The notes beneath the pieces are model-generated. The model saw only the letters and a list, made by a program, of their open reading frames with translations. It was not told the origin of the DNA and did no database searches. 36,057 nt of DNA from Gammaproteobacteria bacterium. GTDB taxonomy: Bacteria > Pseudomonadota > Gammaproteobacteria > SZUA-140. The first letter of the stretch is position 1, and each line of letters begins with the position of its first letter. Position numbers and translations under genes: made by a program. The stretch is from assembly GCA_026982565.1 (NCBI GenBank), contig JALSGV010000214.1, forward strand, positions 1 to 36,057. The letters run 5' to 3'. This document shows positions 25,664 through 31,910 of the stretch, one piece after another.

Positions 25664-25664
25664 C

Positions 25665-26414
25665 TTATTGCGCGCAAACGGGACAGGCGGGATCCCGGCG
25701 CAGCTTGAGTGTCTTGAAGCTCATGTCCGAGGCATTCAACAGCAACAATCTTCCCGCCAGGGTGCCGGGCAGGTTCAATAGAACCTTGATGGCCTCTGTG
25801 GCCATAATGGCGCCGATGATTCCGGCGACGGGGGCGAGAATGCCCTGGTCGCTGCATCCGCCCCGTTGATCTTCCTGATCATGGCGTGAGTAGAGGCACT
25901 CGAAGCAAGGGCTGTCGCCAGAATCATGACGAAACACGCTCGCCTGCCCTTCCATGCGGATGACGGCGCCCGATACCAGGGGCTTGCGCGCCTTGGCGCA
26001 GGCGGTATTGATGCGAAAGCGGGTGGGAAAATTGTCGCAGGCATCGATCACCAGGTCCACGTCCGCAAGGGTGGCGGGCAGGGCGTCATCATCGAGTTGC
26101 CCGTCGAGGGTGATGACATGGCAATGGGGGTTGAGTTCCCGCAGTGTAACTGCCGCCGAATCCGTTTTCTTGAGGCCGATGTCGCTGGTTCCATGAAGAA
26201 TCTGGCGGTGGATGTTGCTGATGTCCACCCTGTCGAAGTCGTTGATGAGCAGTTGCCCCACGCCGCTGCCTGCAAGATACAGGGCGACGGGCGAGCCCAG
26301 CCCGCCGGCCCCGACGATCAGTACCCGGGCGCGGAGCAGCCTCTCCTGCCCGGCGACATCGATCTCCGGCAGCAGGATCTGGCGGCTGTAGCGATGGAGT
26401 TGCTCGTCATCCAT
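25665..26414 (-). CDS. second MoeB/ThiF-type E1-like adenylyltransferase
   Basis: A stand-alone 249-aa E1-like enzyme without a rhodanese domain. Motifs are intact: MDDEQLHRYSRQILLPEI start, GAGGLGSPVALYLAGSGVG ATP site, NIHRQILH, DACDN catalytic Asp region, zinc pairs CFEC and CPVC, and a Cys in GGCSDQGILAPV. It is clearly different from the rhodanese-MoeB 389 bp away, so it is not a fresh duplicate. Its ATG (26414) overlaps the 3' end of the kelch gene by 8 bp, which implies coupled translation. It could serve MoaD, a ThiS-like carrier or another beta-grasp protein; no second carrier is encoded nearby. I leave the symbol empty because MoeB, ThiF and HesA-type roles cannot be separated here. 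Confidence 0.88.
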   Translation of the reverse strand: MDDEQLHRYSRQILLPEIDVAGQERLLRARVLIVGAGGLGSPVALYLAGSGVGQLLINDFDRVDISNIHRQILHGTSDIGLKKTDSAAVTLRELNPHCHVITLDGQLDDDALPATLADVDLVIDACDNFPTRFRINTACAKARKPLVSGAVIRMEGQASVFRHDSGDSPCFECLYSRHDQEDQRGGCSDQGILAPVAGIIGAIMATEAIKVLLNLPGTLAGRLLLLNASDMSFKTLKLRRDPACPVCAQ

Positions 26415-27351
26415 GCAGGGGACTGTAACACCACAGGAAGTCCTGCGGCTCGCGGCGGTCGTCCGCCCAGCCTCCGAGGAGAAAGATATTGCGGTCGATG
26501 ACGGCCACGCCCATGGCCGCCAGGGTGTGGGGCATGGGGGGGAGGATATGCCATTGTTTCCGGGCGATGTCATAGCAGGCGGCATGGTCGCTGATGCCGT
26601 CGCCACTGTAGCCGCCGAAGATGAACATATGTCCGTCAGTGAGGCAGGCGCCGGCGCCGGCAGCCGTCCAGGGCAGGGTGATTTCGCCCCGCGACCACTG
26701 TCCCGTGGCGGGGTCGAAGACTTCCGTATGGTCGAAATTATTGAATCCTTCGGGGGTGAAGGCCACGCCACCCATGGTGACGATTTTGTCATCGATGACC
26801 ACCGCATCCAGGGCGAAGCGCGGCGTGGGCAGGGGGGCAACCTCTTCCCAACGGCCGGTGTCGAGATTGAGGCGTTCGCAAAATGCGAAGCCGGGATCCG
26901 TCTGCGGTCCCGCAACCACGGCATCGGGATGGTGGCCGCCCATGATGTAGATATGCTTGTCGAGCAGCACGCCGGCCGGATAGTCATGGGGCTGCAGCAT
27001 ATCGGGGCCGGTCTCCCAGGTGTCGCTTTGCGGATAATAGATTTCGGTCGTGGGCAGGAATTTGAAAGTACCGTCTGTCTGTTTAAAACCGCCCCCTATG
27101 ATATAGATGGCGTCACCAACCGTCAGCGCAATCGCCCCTGAGCGCAAGGTGGGCATATCGGCGCCGCTGTTCCAGCTGTCGTTCTGCGGGTCATAGATGA
27201 TGACGGAGTTGAGGCTCTTGAAATTGGGGCCGCCACCGCCGAATCCATATATCTTGCCGTTATAAGCGGCTGTGGGGCAGTGGGAGCGGGCCATCGCCAG
27301 GCGGGTCTTTTCCAGCCAGGCGCCGTTGTGTATGTTGCTTGTATTTTCCAT
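26407..27351 (-). CDS. kelch-repeat beta-propeller protein
   Basis: The 314-aa protein consists almost entirely of six kelch repeats, each with a hydrophobic strand ending in Gly-Gly (IYGFGGGG, IYIIGGG, IYIMGGH, IVTMGGV, MFIFGGY, IFLLGGW) followed at a fixed distance by aromatic positions such as DPQNDSW or DPATGQW. Six blades fit a closed propeller. There is no signal peptide, so it is probably cytoplasmic, unlike secreted bacterial kelch proteins such as NanM. No catalytic domain is attached. It is translated first and overlaps the E1-like gene by 8 bp, which suggests that the two proteins act together; the role is unknown. An AGAGAG 5 bp before the ATG can serve as Shine-Dalgarno. Confidence 0.85.
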   Translation of the reverse strand: MENTSNIHNGAWLEKTRLAMARSHCPTAAYNGKIYGFGGGGPNFKSLNSVIIYDPQNDSWNSGADMPTLRSGAIALTVGDAIYIIGGGFKQTDGTFKFLPTTEIYYPQSDTWETGPDMLQPHDYPAGVLLDKHIYIMGGHHPDAVVAGPQTDPGFAFCERLNLDTGRWEEVAPLPTPRFALDAVVIDDKIVTMGGVAFTPEGFNNFDHTEVFDPATGQWSRGEITLPWTAAGAGACLTDGHMFIFGGYSGDGISDHAACYDIARKQWHILPPMPHTLAAMGVAVIDRNIFLLGGWADDRREPQDFLWCYSPLHG

Positions 27352-27656
27352 AAAGTCTCTCTGGTCAATGTGGGGTTTGCAGGGGGGTCAGTATACACAT
27401 CGTTTCAGAGTGTATGCTGAATTCGTTAAAAATTCAGTATGTTGGATAATGTTGTCGGCGCGTTTGAATTTTTAGTTTACGGCCATGGCCGTGGCGTGTA
27501 AATCACAAGTTCCTTATGGCGGCCCCGCGCATTTAAATGCCTCGGGAGATTCCGTAGCGAAGGCAACTATGTTAGAATATATCGGTCTTTGGTTCGGAAG
27601 CCAGATCAAAGGGGTAACTGGACCACGTTGAACAACAGCTATCTAATTCTACCTGA

Positions 27657-27716
27657 GGATTCGTGGGCGCAACAGCATGCGAGACAGTGGTTCCGAAGGA
27701 AACACCGACACGATCC
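27657..27716 (+). ncRNA. candidate three-way-junction RNA in the moaA leader
   Basis: GGAT(T)CGTG at 27657-27665 pairs with CACGATCC at 27709-27716 (8 bp, one bulge). It closes a junction with two hairpins: CGCA/TGCG (27668-27671 with 27678-27681) and a stem of 4 plus 3 bp with one mismatch and a GAA triloop (27687-27705). moaA leaders in gammaproteobacteria often carry the Moco RNA motif (Rfam RF01055). I could not verify that consensus by eye, so this is a candidate structured regulatory RNA only. Confidence 0.35.
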
Positions 27717-27731
27717 GCACACAACGATACA

Positions 27732-27762
27732 TTCATGATTTGACGTCATGAAGGCCGTCAAA
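27732..27762 (+). promoter_or_regulatory. interleaved inverted repeats (A-B-A'-B') upstream of moaA
   Basis: TTCATGA (27732-27738) pairs with TCATGAA (27746-27752), and TTTGACG (27739-27745) pairs with CGTCAAA (27756-27762). The arms interleave, so as RNA they are either two mutually exclusive hairpins or, with some fraying, an H-type pseudoknot. As DNA they could be overlapping operators. Confidence 0.45.
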
Positions 27763-27809
27763 ACTACTCCAAAATGGATTTTACCCGCAAGCTCTTCCCC
27801 GGGAATGGG

Positions 27810-27855
27810 ATGGCGCCTTGTTACAGCTTGTGCAGGTGGTGAACAGGGTAGCCGT
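27810..27855 (+). promoter_or_regulatory. long leader hairpin upstream of moaA
   Basis: ATGGC (27810-27814) and CCTTGTT (27816-27822) pair with AACAGGG (27842-27848) and GCCGT (27851-27855), with two G-T wobbles and a small internal loop, giving 12 pairs. A further perfect hairpin, AACAACC-ATCG-GGTTGTT, follows at 27863-27880. Confidence 0.4.
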
Positions 27856-27924
27856 GGCGAAAAACAACCATCGGGTTGTTAACAGAATGGTGAGGTTGGT
27901 CGCTAATACAGCTAAATAGTGGAA

Positions 27925-27939
27925 TCCTACTGTCAGGAG
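27925..27939 (+). promoter_or_regulatory. moaA ribosome binding site, possibly sequestered
   Basis: AGGAG at 27935-27939 stands 7 nt before the moaA ATG. TCCT at 27925-27928 can pair with AGGA (27935-27938) across a 6-nt loop and hide the site. The helix is only 4 bp, so it would matter mainly as part of a larger switch. Confidence 0.4.
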
Positions 27940-27946
27940 ATAAAAC

Positions 27947-29053
27947 ATGCTCAATAAATCGCTGGACTTGGACAAGGCATATGGGACAACGGCGGAGAGC
28001 GCCAATAACCGGCATCCCAACCCCTTGCCTCCCCTGCAGGACCGCCATGGAAGAACATTTGACTATGTGCGCATCGCCGTTATCGAGCAGTGCAATCTGC
28101 GTTGCACCTACTGCATGCCCGAAGAGGGGGTGAAGTTCAAGGAAAAGGACATGGTGCTGCGCAGCGAGGAGATCCTGAAAGTCGTCGACGTGCTGGCGCG
28201 TATGGGAGTCAGAAAGGTGCGCTACACCGGCGGGGAGCCGCTGGTGCGCAGCGATATCGTCGATCTGGTGGCCAAGACCGCGCAGACGCCGGGCGTCAAG
28301 GCCGTGCATTTGACCACCAATGGCCTGTTGTTTCCCAAGTATGCCAGGGATCTGCGTGAGGCGGGACTGTTTGGCGTCAACATCAGTCTGGATTCCCTGC
28401 ACGAGGACAAGTTTGAGCAAATCACCCGCCGCCCGGGCCTGGACAAGGTGCTGGAGAGCATCGACCTGGCCGTCGAGCTGGGTTTTCCCCGCGTCAAGGT
28501 CAATGTGGTCCTGATGCGTGGTTTCAACGAGGATGAGCTGATCCCTTTCTGCGAGCTGACCAAGGACAAGCCCGTGACGGTGCGCTTCATCGAATTCATG
28601 CCTTTCGATGCCCACCAGATCTGGGAGACGGGGCAGCATTTCGCCAGCGCGGCGGACCTGTGCGGCCAGATCGAGAAGCATTACAGTGGTACGGGAATCA
28701 ACCCCGCCTCGGGAACCCGCACCGAGCATCACATCTATCAGGTCCCCGGCTACGCCGGCAAGATCGCCGTCATCCCCGCCTTCACCCGCAGCCTGTGTGG
28801 CAACTGCTCGCGCATTCGCGTCACGGCGGACGGCAATATCATGAACTGTCTCTACTCCGAGGTGCCTTACCACTTGAAGGATCTGATGCGTAATGGCGCC
28901 GGAGACGATGATATCGTCGCCCTGTTCCGCAAGGCCTTCGATGAAAAGCATAGGGACGGCTTCGAGGCCAAGAAGGCTGCCAGTGTCGCCGCCAAGATCA
29001 ATGTCTCCGACATCGAACGGGCCAGGGCCAGCATGACCCAGATTGGTGGTTGA
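27947..29053 (+). CDS. moaA: GTP 3',8-cyclase MoaA
   Basis: Radical-SAM enzyme that, with MoaC, turns GTP into cyclic pyranopterin monophosphate, the first step of molybdenum cofactor synthesis. The 368-aa protein has the CxxxCxxC cluster (Cys49, Cys53, Cys56 in CNLRCTYC), the YTGGEP SAM motif, and the C-terminal GTP-site cluster CGNCSRIRVTADGNIMNC, and ends in the required Gly-Gly (QIGG). It is about 40 residues longer than E. coli MoaA, mostly as an N-terminal extension of unknown role. The ATG at 27947 has a good AGGAG. It heads moaA-moaC-moaD-moaE behind a long structured leader, so riboswitch-type control by Moco is plausible but unproven. Confidence 0.97.
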   Translation: MLNKSLDLDKAYGTTAESANNRHPNPLPPLQDRHGRTFDYVRIAVIEQCNLRCTYCMPEEGVKFKEKDMVLRSEEILKVVDVLARMGVRKVRYTGGEPLVRSDIVDLVAKTAQTPGVKAVHLTTNGLLFPKYARDLREAGLFGVNISLDSLHEDKFEQITRRPGLDKVLESIDLAVELGFPRVKVNVVLMRGFNEDELIPFCELTKDKPVTVRFIEFMPFDAHQIWETGQHFASAADLCGQIEKHYSGTGINPASGTRTEHHIYQVPGYAGKIAVIPAFTRSLCGNCSRIRVTADGNIMNCLYSEVPYHLKDLMRNGAGDDDIVALFRKAFDEKHRDGFEAKKAASVAAKINVSDIERARASMTQIGG

Positions 29054-29131
29054 TGACCTGGGAGCTTGCGGCTTTCAATCAACATTCATTACCATCATGT
29101 TTCGTAAACCAACCTGAAAAGAGCGTAGCTT

Positions 29132-29617
29132 ATGAGTTTCAATGATCTGACACATTTCAATGCCTCTGGAGAAGCCCATATGGTTGATGTGGGCGGCAAG
29201 GATATCACCACCCGTGAAGGCGTTGCAGAGGGGCGTATCTACATGGAGCCCGAAACCCTCAAGAAAATCATGGAAGGCAGTCACAAGAAGGGTGACGTGC
29301 TGGGCATCGCGCGCGTGGCCGGCATCATAGGTTCCAAGAAGACCCCTGATCTGGTTCCTCTGTGTCATCCCATCATGATCACCTCCGTGGATGTTGAACT
29401 GGAGCCGGAGCCGGAGAAGAACGCGGTCTATTGCAAGGCCACCGTGCGCTGCAATGGCCAGACCGGCGTCGAGATGGAAACCATCACCGCCGTGCAGGTC
29501 GCCCTGCTGACCATCTACGATATGTGCAAGGCGGTGGATCGCGGCATGGTTATTTCCGACGTCGGCCTGCTTTCCAAGTCGGGCGGAAAATCCGGTAGCT
29601 GGCGCAGGAGCGCATGA
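29132..29617 (+). CDS. moaC: cyclic pyranopterin monophosphate synthase MoaC
   Basis: Converts the MoaA product 3',8-cyclo-7,8-dihydro-GTP to cyclic pyranopterin monophosphate in the cytoplasm. The 161-aa protein is full length and shows [39 protein letters not shown] and the conserved end [15 protein letters not shown], which supply substrate-binding Lys and His residues. It lies 78 bp after moaA; the Shine-Dalgarno (AAGAG) is modest. The gap shows no terminator, so it is most likely co-transcribed with moaA. Confidence 0.97.
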   Translation: MSFNDLTHFNASGEAHMVDVGGKDITTREGVAEGRIYMEPETLKKIMEGSHKKGDVLGIARVAGIIGSKKTPDLVPLCHPIMITSVDVELEPEPEKNAVYCKATVRCNGQTGVEMETITAVQVALLTIYDMCKAVDRGMVISDVGLLSKSGGKSGSWRRSA

Positions 29618-29654
29618 CATAACACAGCAACAGCAAGATGTGGGAGAGATCCAT

Positions 29655-29888
29655 ATGGATATAAAGGTTAGATATTTTGCAAGCCTGCGGGACCGTATGG
29701 GCCGTTCCGAGGACCAGGTCAGTTTCGACAGTGAAAACGTGACGGTTGCCGACCTGTGGGGGAAGGTGTCCGATGAGCCCATCGCGGAAAAGATACTGGT
29801 CGCTGTCAACATGGAGTACACCGATACCAGTCATCAGTTGAAGAATGGCGACGAAGTCGCTTTTTTTCCACCAGTCACCGGAGGTTGA
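29655..29888 (+). CDS. moaD: molybdopterin synthase sulfur carrier subunit MoaD
   Basis: Small beta-grasp (ubiquitin-fold) protein of 77 aa whose C-terminal Gly-Gly (FFPPVTGG) is adenylated by MoeB and then thiocarboxylated to donate sulfur in molybdopterin synthase. The start is MDIKVRYFASLRDRMG at 29655, with GGGAGAG about 6 nt before it; an upstream in-frame start at 29640 would add five atypical residues. moaE begins 2 bp after the stop. It is the only visible beta-grasp carrier in the window and hence the natural partner for the rhodanese-MoeB and possibly for the second E1-like enzyme. Confidence 0.95.
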   Translation: MDIKVRYFASLRDRMGRSEDQVSFDSENVTVADLWGKVSDEPIAEKILVAVNMEYTDTSHQLKNGDEVAFFPPVTGG

Positions 29889-29890
29889 AC

Positions 29891-30361
29891 ATGAAGGTAT
29901 TTGTCACGAAAGAGGCGCTGGATCCCTACAAAGAGGTGCAGGAACACGAGAAGACCCTGCCTGCCGGCAAACACGGCGGCGTCGTGGTTTTCGTGGGGGC
30001 CATGCGTGACTTCAACGATGGTGAGAATGTCAAGTCCTTGAGCCTGGACCACTACCCCGGGATGACGGAGCGCCATATCGAGAAGGTGTGCCAGGAGGCC
30101 ATGGATGAGTGGGATGTGATGGATACCCTCGTCGTGCACCGTGTAGGCGACATGGTGCCCACCGATCCCATGGTGGTCGTTGCGGCCTGGGCGGCCCACC
30201 GCAAGGATTCATTCGATGCCTGCCGCTATATCATCAATTACCTCAAGGAAAGGGCGCCTTTCTGGAAATGCGAGATTACGACGGAAGGAAACAAGCATTG
30301 GGTCGAGCACAACTCGGAAGACCCCGGGGTCAGCGAAAGGAAATTACAGAAGACCGCCTGA
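29891..30361 (+). CDS. moaE: molybdopterin synthase catalytic subunit MoaE
   Basis: Large subunit of molybdopterin synthase, which converts cyclic pyranopterin monophosphate to molybdopterin with two MoaD thiocarboxylates. The 156-aa protein shows GGVVVFVGAMRDFNDGENVKSLSLDHYPGM, VHRVGDMVPTDPMVVVAAWAAHR and the catalytic Lys region YLKERAPFWKCE. I chose the ATG at 29891, with a GGAGG 6 nt upstream inside the moaD end, rather than a TTG two codons earlier. It is the last gene of the moa operon. No moaB, mogA, moeA or mod genes are in the window. Confidence 0.96.
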   Translation: MKVFVTKEALDPYKEVQEHEKTLPAGKHGGVVVFVGAMRDFNDGENVKSLSLDHYPGMTERHIEKVCQEAMDEWDVMDTLVVHRVGDMVPTDPMVVVAAWAAHRKDSFDACRYIINYLKERAPFWKCEITTEGNKHWVEHNSEDPGVSERKLQKTA

Positions 30362-30367
30362 AACCAA

Positions 30368-30392
30368 CCGCCCCCGTGTTTTCCGGGGGCGG
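30368..30392 (+). terminator. 9-bp stem-loop after moaE
   Basis: CCGCCCCCG (30368-30376) pairs perfectly with CGGGGGCGG (30384-30392) around the loop TGTTTTC, six bases after the moaE stop. Placement and stability fit an intrinsic terminator, but the sequence after it is ATTATACTCCC rather than a T tract. Confidence 0.6.
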
Positions 30393-30475
30393 ATTATACT
30401 CCCTTGTCCGTAAATTGAGTTATGCGGGACGTCCATGCCCGCCTCTCAGTAACCCTGTTTATGCCGATGTGATTG

Positions 30476-30521
30476 CATATGACACGATAGGCGGTATGTG
30501 CTAAAATTCTTACTTCATATG
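30476..30521 (+). promoter_or_regulatory. nickel/cobalt operon promoter with flanking inverted heptamers
   Basis: ATGACA at 30479-30484 and TAAAAT at 30502-30507, each 5 of 6 to the sigma70 consensus, are separated by 17 bp; transcription would start near 30514. The heptamer CATATGA (30476-30482) overlaps the -35, and its exact inverse TCATATG (30515-30521) covers the start point, 32 bp apart. A repressor bound to both would block the promoter. The halves resemble NikR half-sites (GTATGA/TCATAC) but the spacing does not fit NikR. Confidence 0.55.
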
Positions 30522-30570
30522 GGCGGGAAATGGCGGCCTGCCCAGTCAATTCCATAAAGGACTGATAGCA

Positions 30571-31200
30571 ATGACCCACAAGTCCACTCACTTGGCAGTC
30601 TTCTTCATTCTGGGCGCAGGCCTCCTCTCCGGTGCGGCACAAGCCCACAAGGTCAATATGTTTGCCTTTGCCGAAGGCGATCAGGTCTTCGTGGAGGGTT
30701 ATTTTTCCGATGGCAAGCGCGCCAAGCGCAGTGAGGTCATCGTCTATGATCCTTCCGGCGGGGTGCTGGTGCAAGGCGAGACAGACGATGAAGGCGCCTT
30801 CGTCTTCGATATTCCCCGGCAGGTGGATTTACGCATTACGCTCAATGCCGGCATGGGCCATATGACCGAGTATGTCATTGCCAGCAACGAATTGTCAGGT
30901 GTTTTGGATGCTCCATCCAGTGAGGCGATGGCGGAAGAGGCGGCGCCGGTGAGTGGCGGGGTGGCCACCCCTGCGGCGCCGGTGGCCGCGGGTCCTGCCG
31001 GCATCAGCAGGGCCGAGCTGAAAAAGGCGGTGGGGGAGGCCATCAGGCCCTTGATGCGCAGCATCTCCGAACTGGAAGAGCGGCGCAGTTTCAGCGATAT
31101 CGTTGGCGGGCTGGGTTTCATCGTGGGCATTGCAGGCGTCTACTTCTATGTCAAGGCGCGGGGCATGTTGCAGCAGGCTGGCAAGGACAGGCAGGCCTGA
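30571..31200 (+). CDS. NikL/CbiL-like periplasmic component of a nickel/cobalt ECF transporter
   Basis: Accessory protein found with CbiM/NikM-type transporters. The 209-aa protein has a signal peptide (FFILGAGLLSGAAQA) whose likely cleavage leaves His as first residue (HKVNMFAFAEGDQVFVEGYFSDGKRAK), then a carboxypeptidase-regulatory-like beta-sandwich (EVIVYDPSGGVLVQGETDDEGAFVFDIP), an Ala/Pro/Val linker, a short helical region (ELKKAVGEAIRPLMRSISELEERR) and one C-terminal transmembrane helix. In known systems such proteins support nickel uptake with NikMQO; the N-terminal His may bind metal. An AAGGA lies 9 nt before the ATG, and a good promoter stands about 60 bp upstream. Nickel rather than cobalt is the more likely substrate from family association, but not proven. 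Confidence 0.8.
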   Translation: MTHKSTHLAVFFILGAGLLSGAAQAHKVNMFAFAEGDQVFVEGYFSDGKRAKRSEVIVYDPSGGVLVQGETDDEGAFVFDIPRQVDLRITLNAGMGHMTEYVIASNELSGVLDAPSSEAMAEEAAPVSGGVATPAAPVAAGPAGISRAELKKAVGEAIRPLMRSISELEERRSFSDIVGGLGFIVGIAGVYFYVKARGMLQQAGKDRQA

Positions 31201-31276
31201 ATCAGGCCTACACTATTGTCCCTTCGCTACCGATAAAGCTTTAGACGCCCGACGGGACACGCAACCAGGATACGAC

Positions 31277-31900
31277 ATGCATATTTCTGAAGGTATATTA
31301 TCCGCGCCGGCGCTGACAGTCGGTTTTGCCGGTACTGCAGTGCTCGCCGCGGCGACCATGCGCAATCTGGACATGGAGGAGGTGCCGAAGATCTCCGTCA
31401 TCACCGCCGTCTTCTTTATCACTTCGCTCATCAAGGTGCCCCTGGGGCCGGCCAGTATCCATCTGATACTCAATGGGCTGGTGGGCGTGGTCCTGGGCTG
31501 GCGGGCCTTTCCGGCCATCATGCTGGGTATTATCCTGCAGGCAATCATATTCGGGCACGGCGGGGTTACCGTGATCGGCATCAATTCGCTGATGCTTGGC
31601 GGCGGCGGATTGATTGCCTATCTGGTCTGGCAACAAAGGCACCGCTTTGCCTTCAAAAAGCGGGAGTTCGTTTTTGGCGCCCTGGCCGGCGCCCTGGCCA
31701 CGATCAGCTCGGGCATCGTACTGGCCATTGCCCTGGTCACCACGGGGGAGGCCTTTCATGCCATTGCCGCCACCGTGCTGGCCGCCCATCTTCCCATCAT
31801 GCTCATCGAGGCCGCCGTGGTGGGGGCGTGCGCGGAATTCCTGCAGAAGGTGAAACCGGATATACTGGCCGGGCAGCAAGCTGTGAAAAAGGCGGGGTGA
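31277..31900 (+). CDS. cbiM: CbiM/NikM substrate-binding membrane component of a Ni/Co ECF transporter
   Basis: S-component that captures the metal ion. The 207-aa protein begins MHISEGILSAP, the signature in which the N-terminus and His2 enter the membrane and coordinate the ion; His62 in PASIHLILNG is the likely further ligand, followed by GHGGVTVIGINSLMLGGGG. Six to seven helices are expected. The frame is open 58 codons upstream, but the MHI start must be N-terminal for function, and an AGGA lies about 7 nt before it. It follows nikL by 76 bp and precedes cbiQ by 10 bp. No cbiN/nikN gene is present. Co versus Ni cannot be decided; nikM is an equally good name. Confidence 0.92.
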   Translation: MHISEGILSAPALTVGFAGTAVLAAATMRNLDMEEVPKISVITAVFFITSLIKVPLGPASIHLILNGLVGVVLGWRAFPAIMLGIILQAIIFGHGGVTVIGINSLMLGGGGLIAYLVWQQRHRFAFKKREFVFGALAGALATISSGIVLAIALVTTGEAFHAIAATVLAAHLPIMLIEAAVVGACAEFLQKVKPDILAGQQAVKKAG

Positions 31901-31910
31901 GCGGCGGACA

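Larger units (their letters stand above)
25276..25664. repeat. gene-free interval with interspersed-repeat-like hairpins
   Basis: This 389-bp gap has no supported gene. It contains a chain of inverted repeats: GGGGAT/ATCCCC (25362-25379), the GTAGGTTG/CAACCTAC element (25444-25495), CGGCTT/AAGCCG (25504-25522), CGGCT/AGCCG (25556-25567) and GTTTAC/GTAAAC (25574-25622). The stretch around 25410-25432 (CCCTCTCCCCTTGGAGGGGG) looks like the GGGAGAGGG-type repeats scattered in many proteobacterial genomes. I read the region as a patch of remnant repeat elements between the two moeB genes. Confidence 0.5.
27352..27946. promoter_or_regulatory. long divergent intergenic region with palindromes and a structured moaA leader
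   Basis: This 595-bp gap between the kelch gene and moaA has no supported ORF. Near the kelch side it holds three dyads: ATACAC/GTGTAT (27393-27415), CTGAATT/AATTCAG (27417-27437) and the 12-bp palindrome GCATTTAAATGC (27529-27540). A -10-like GATAAT on the plus strand (27445-27450) has only a weak -35. From about 27570 to 27940 the plus strand can fold into many helices, listed separately. Promoters for both sides must lie here, but I cannot place them with confidence. Confidence 0.6.

Noticed and set aside
26415-26987. N-terminal extension of the short MoeB to 440 aa
   Set aside because: The added 191 residues are the out-of-frame shadow of the kelch gene. The MoeB family start MDDEQLHRYSRQ at 26414 is internal to that ORF.
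27541-27946. Definite Moco riboswitch call
   Set aside because: Position and structure fit, but I could not verify the conserved bases of RF01055 by eye, so it is reported only as a candidate structured leader.
30494-30520. NikR operator
   Set aside because: GTATGT and TCATAT are separated by 15 bp, whereas the E. coli NikR consensus has GTATGA-N16-TCATAC, and both outer bases deviate. I kept it only as part of the inverted-heptamer finding.
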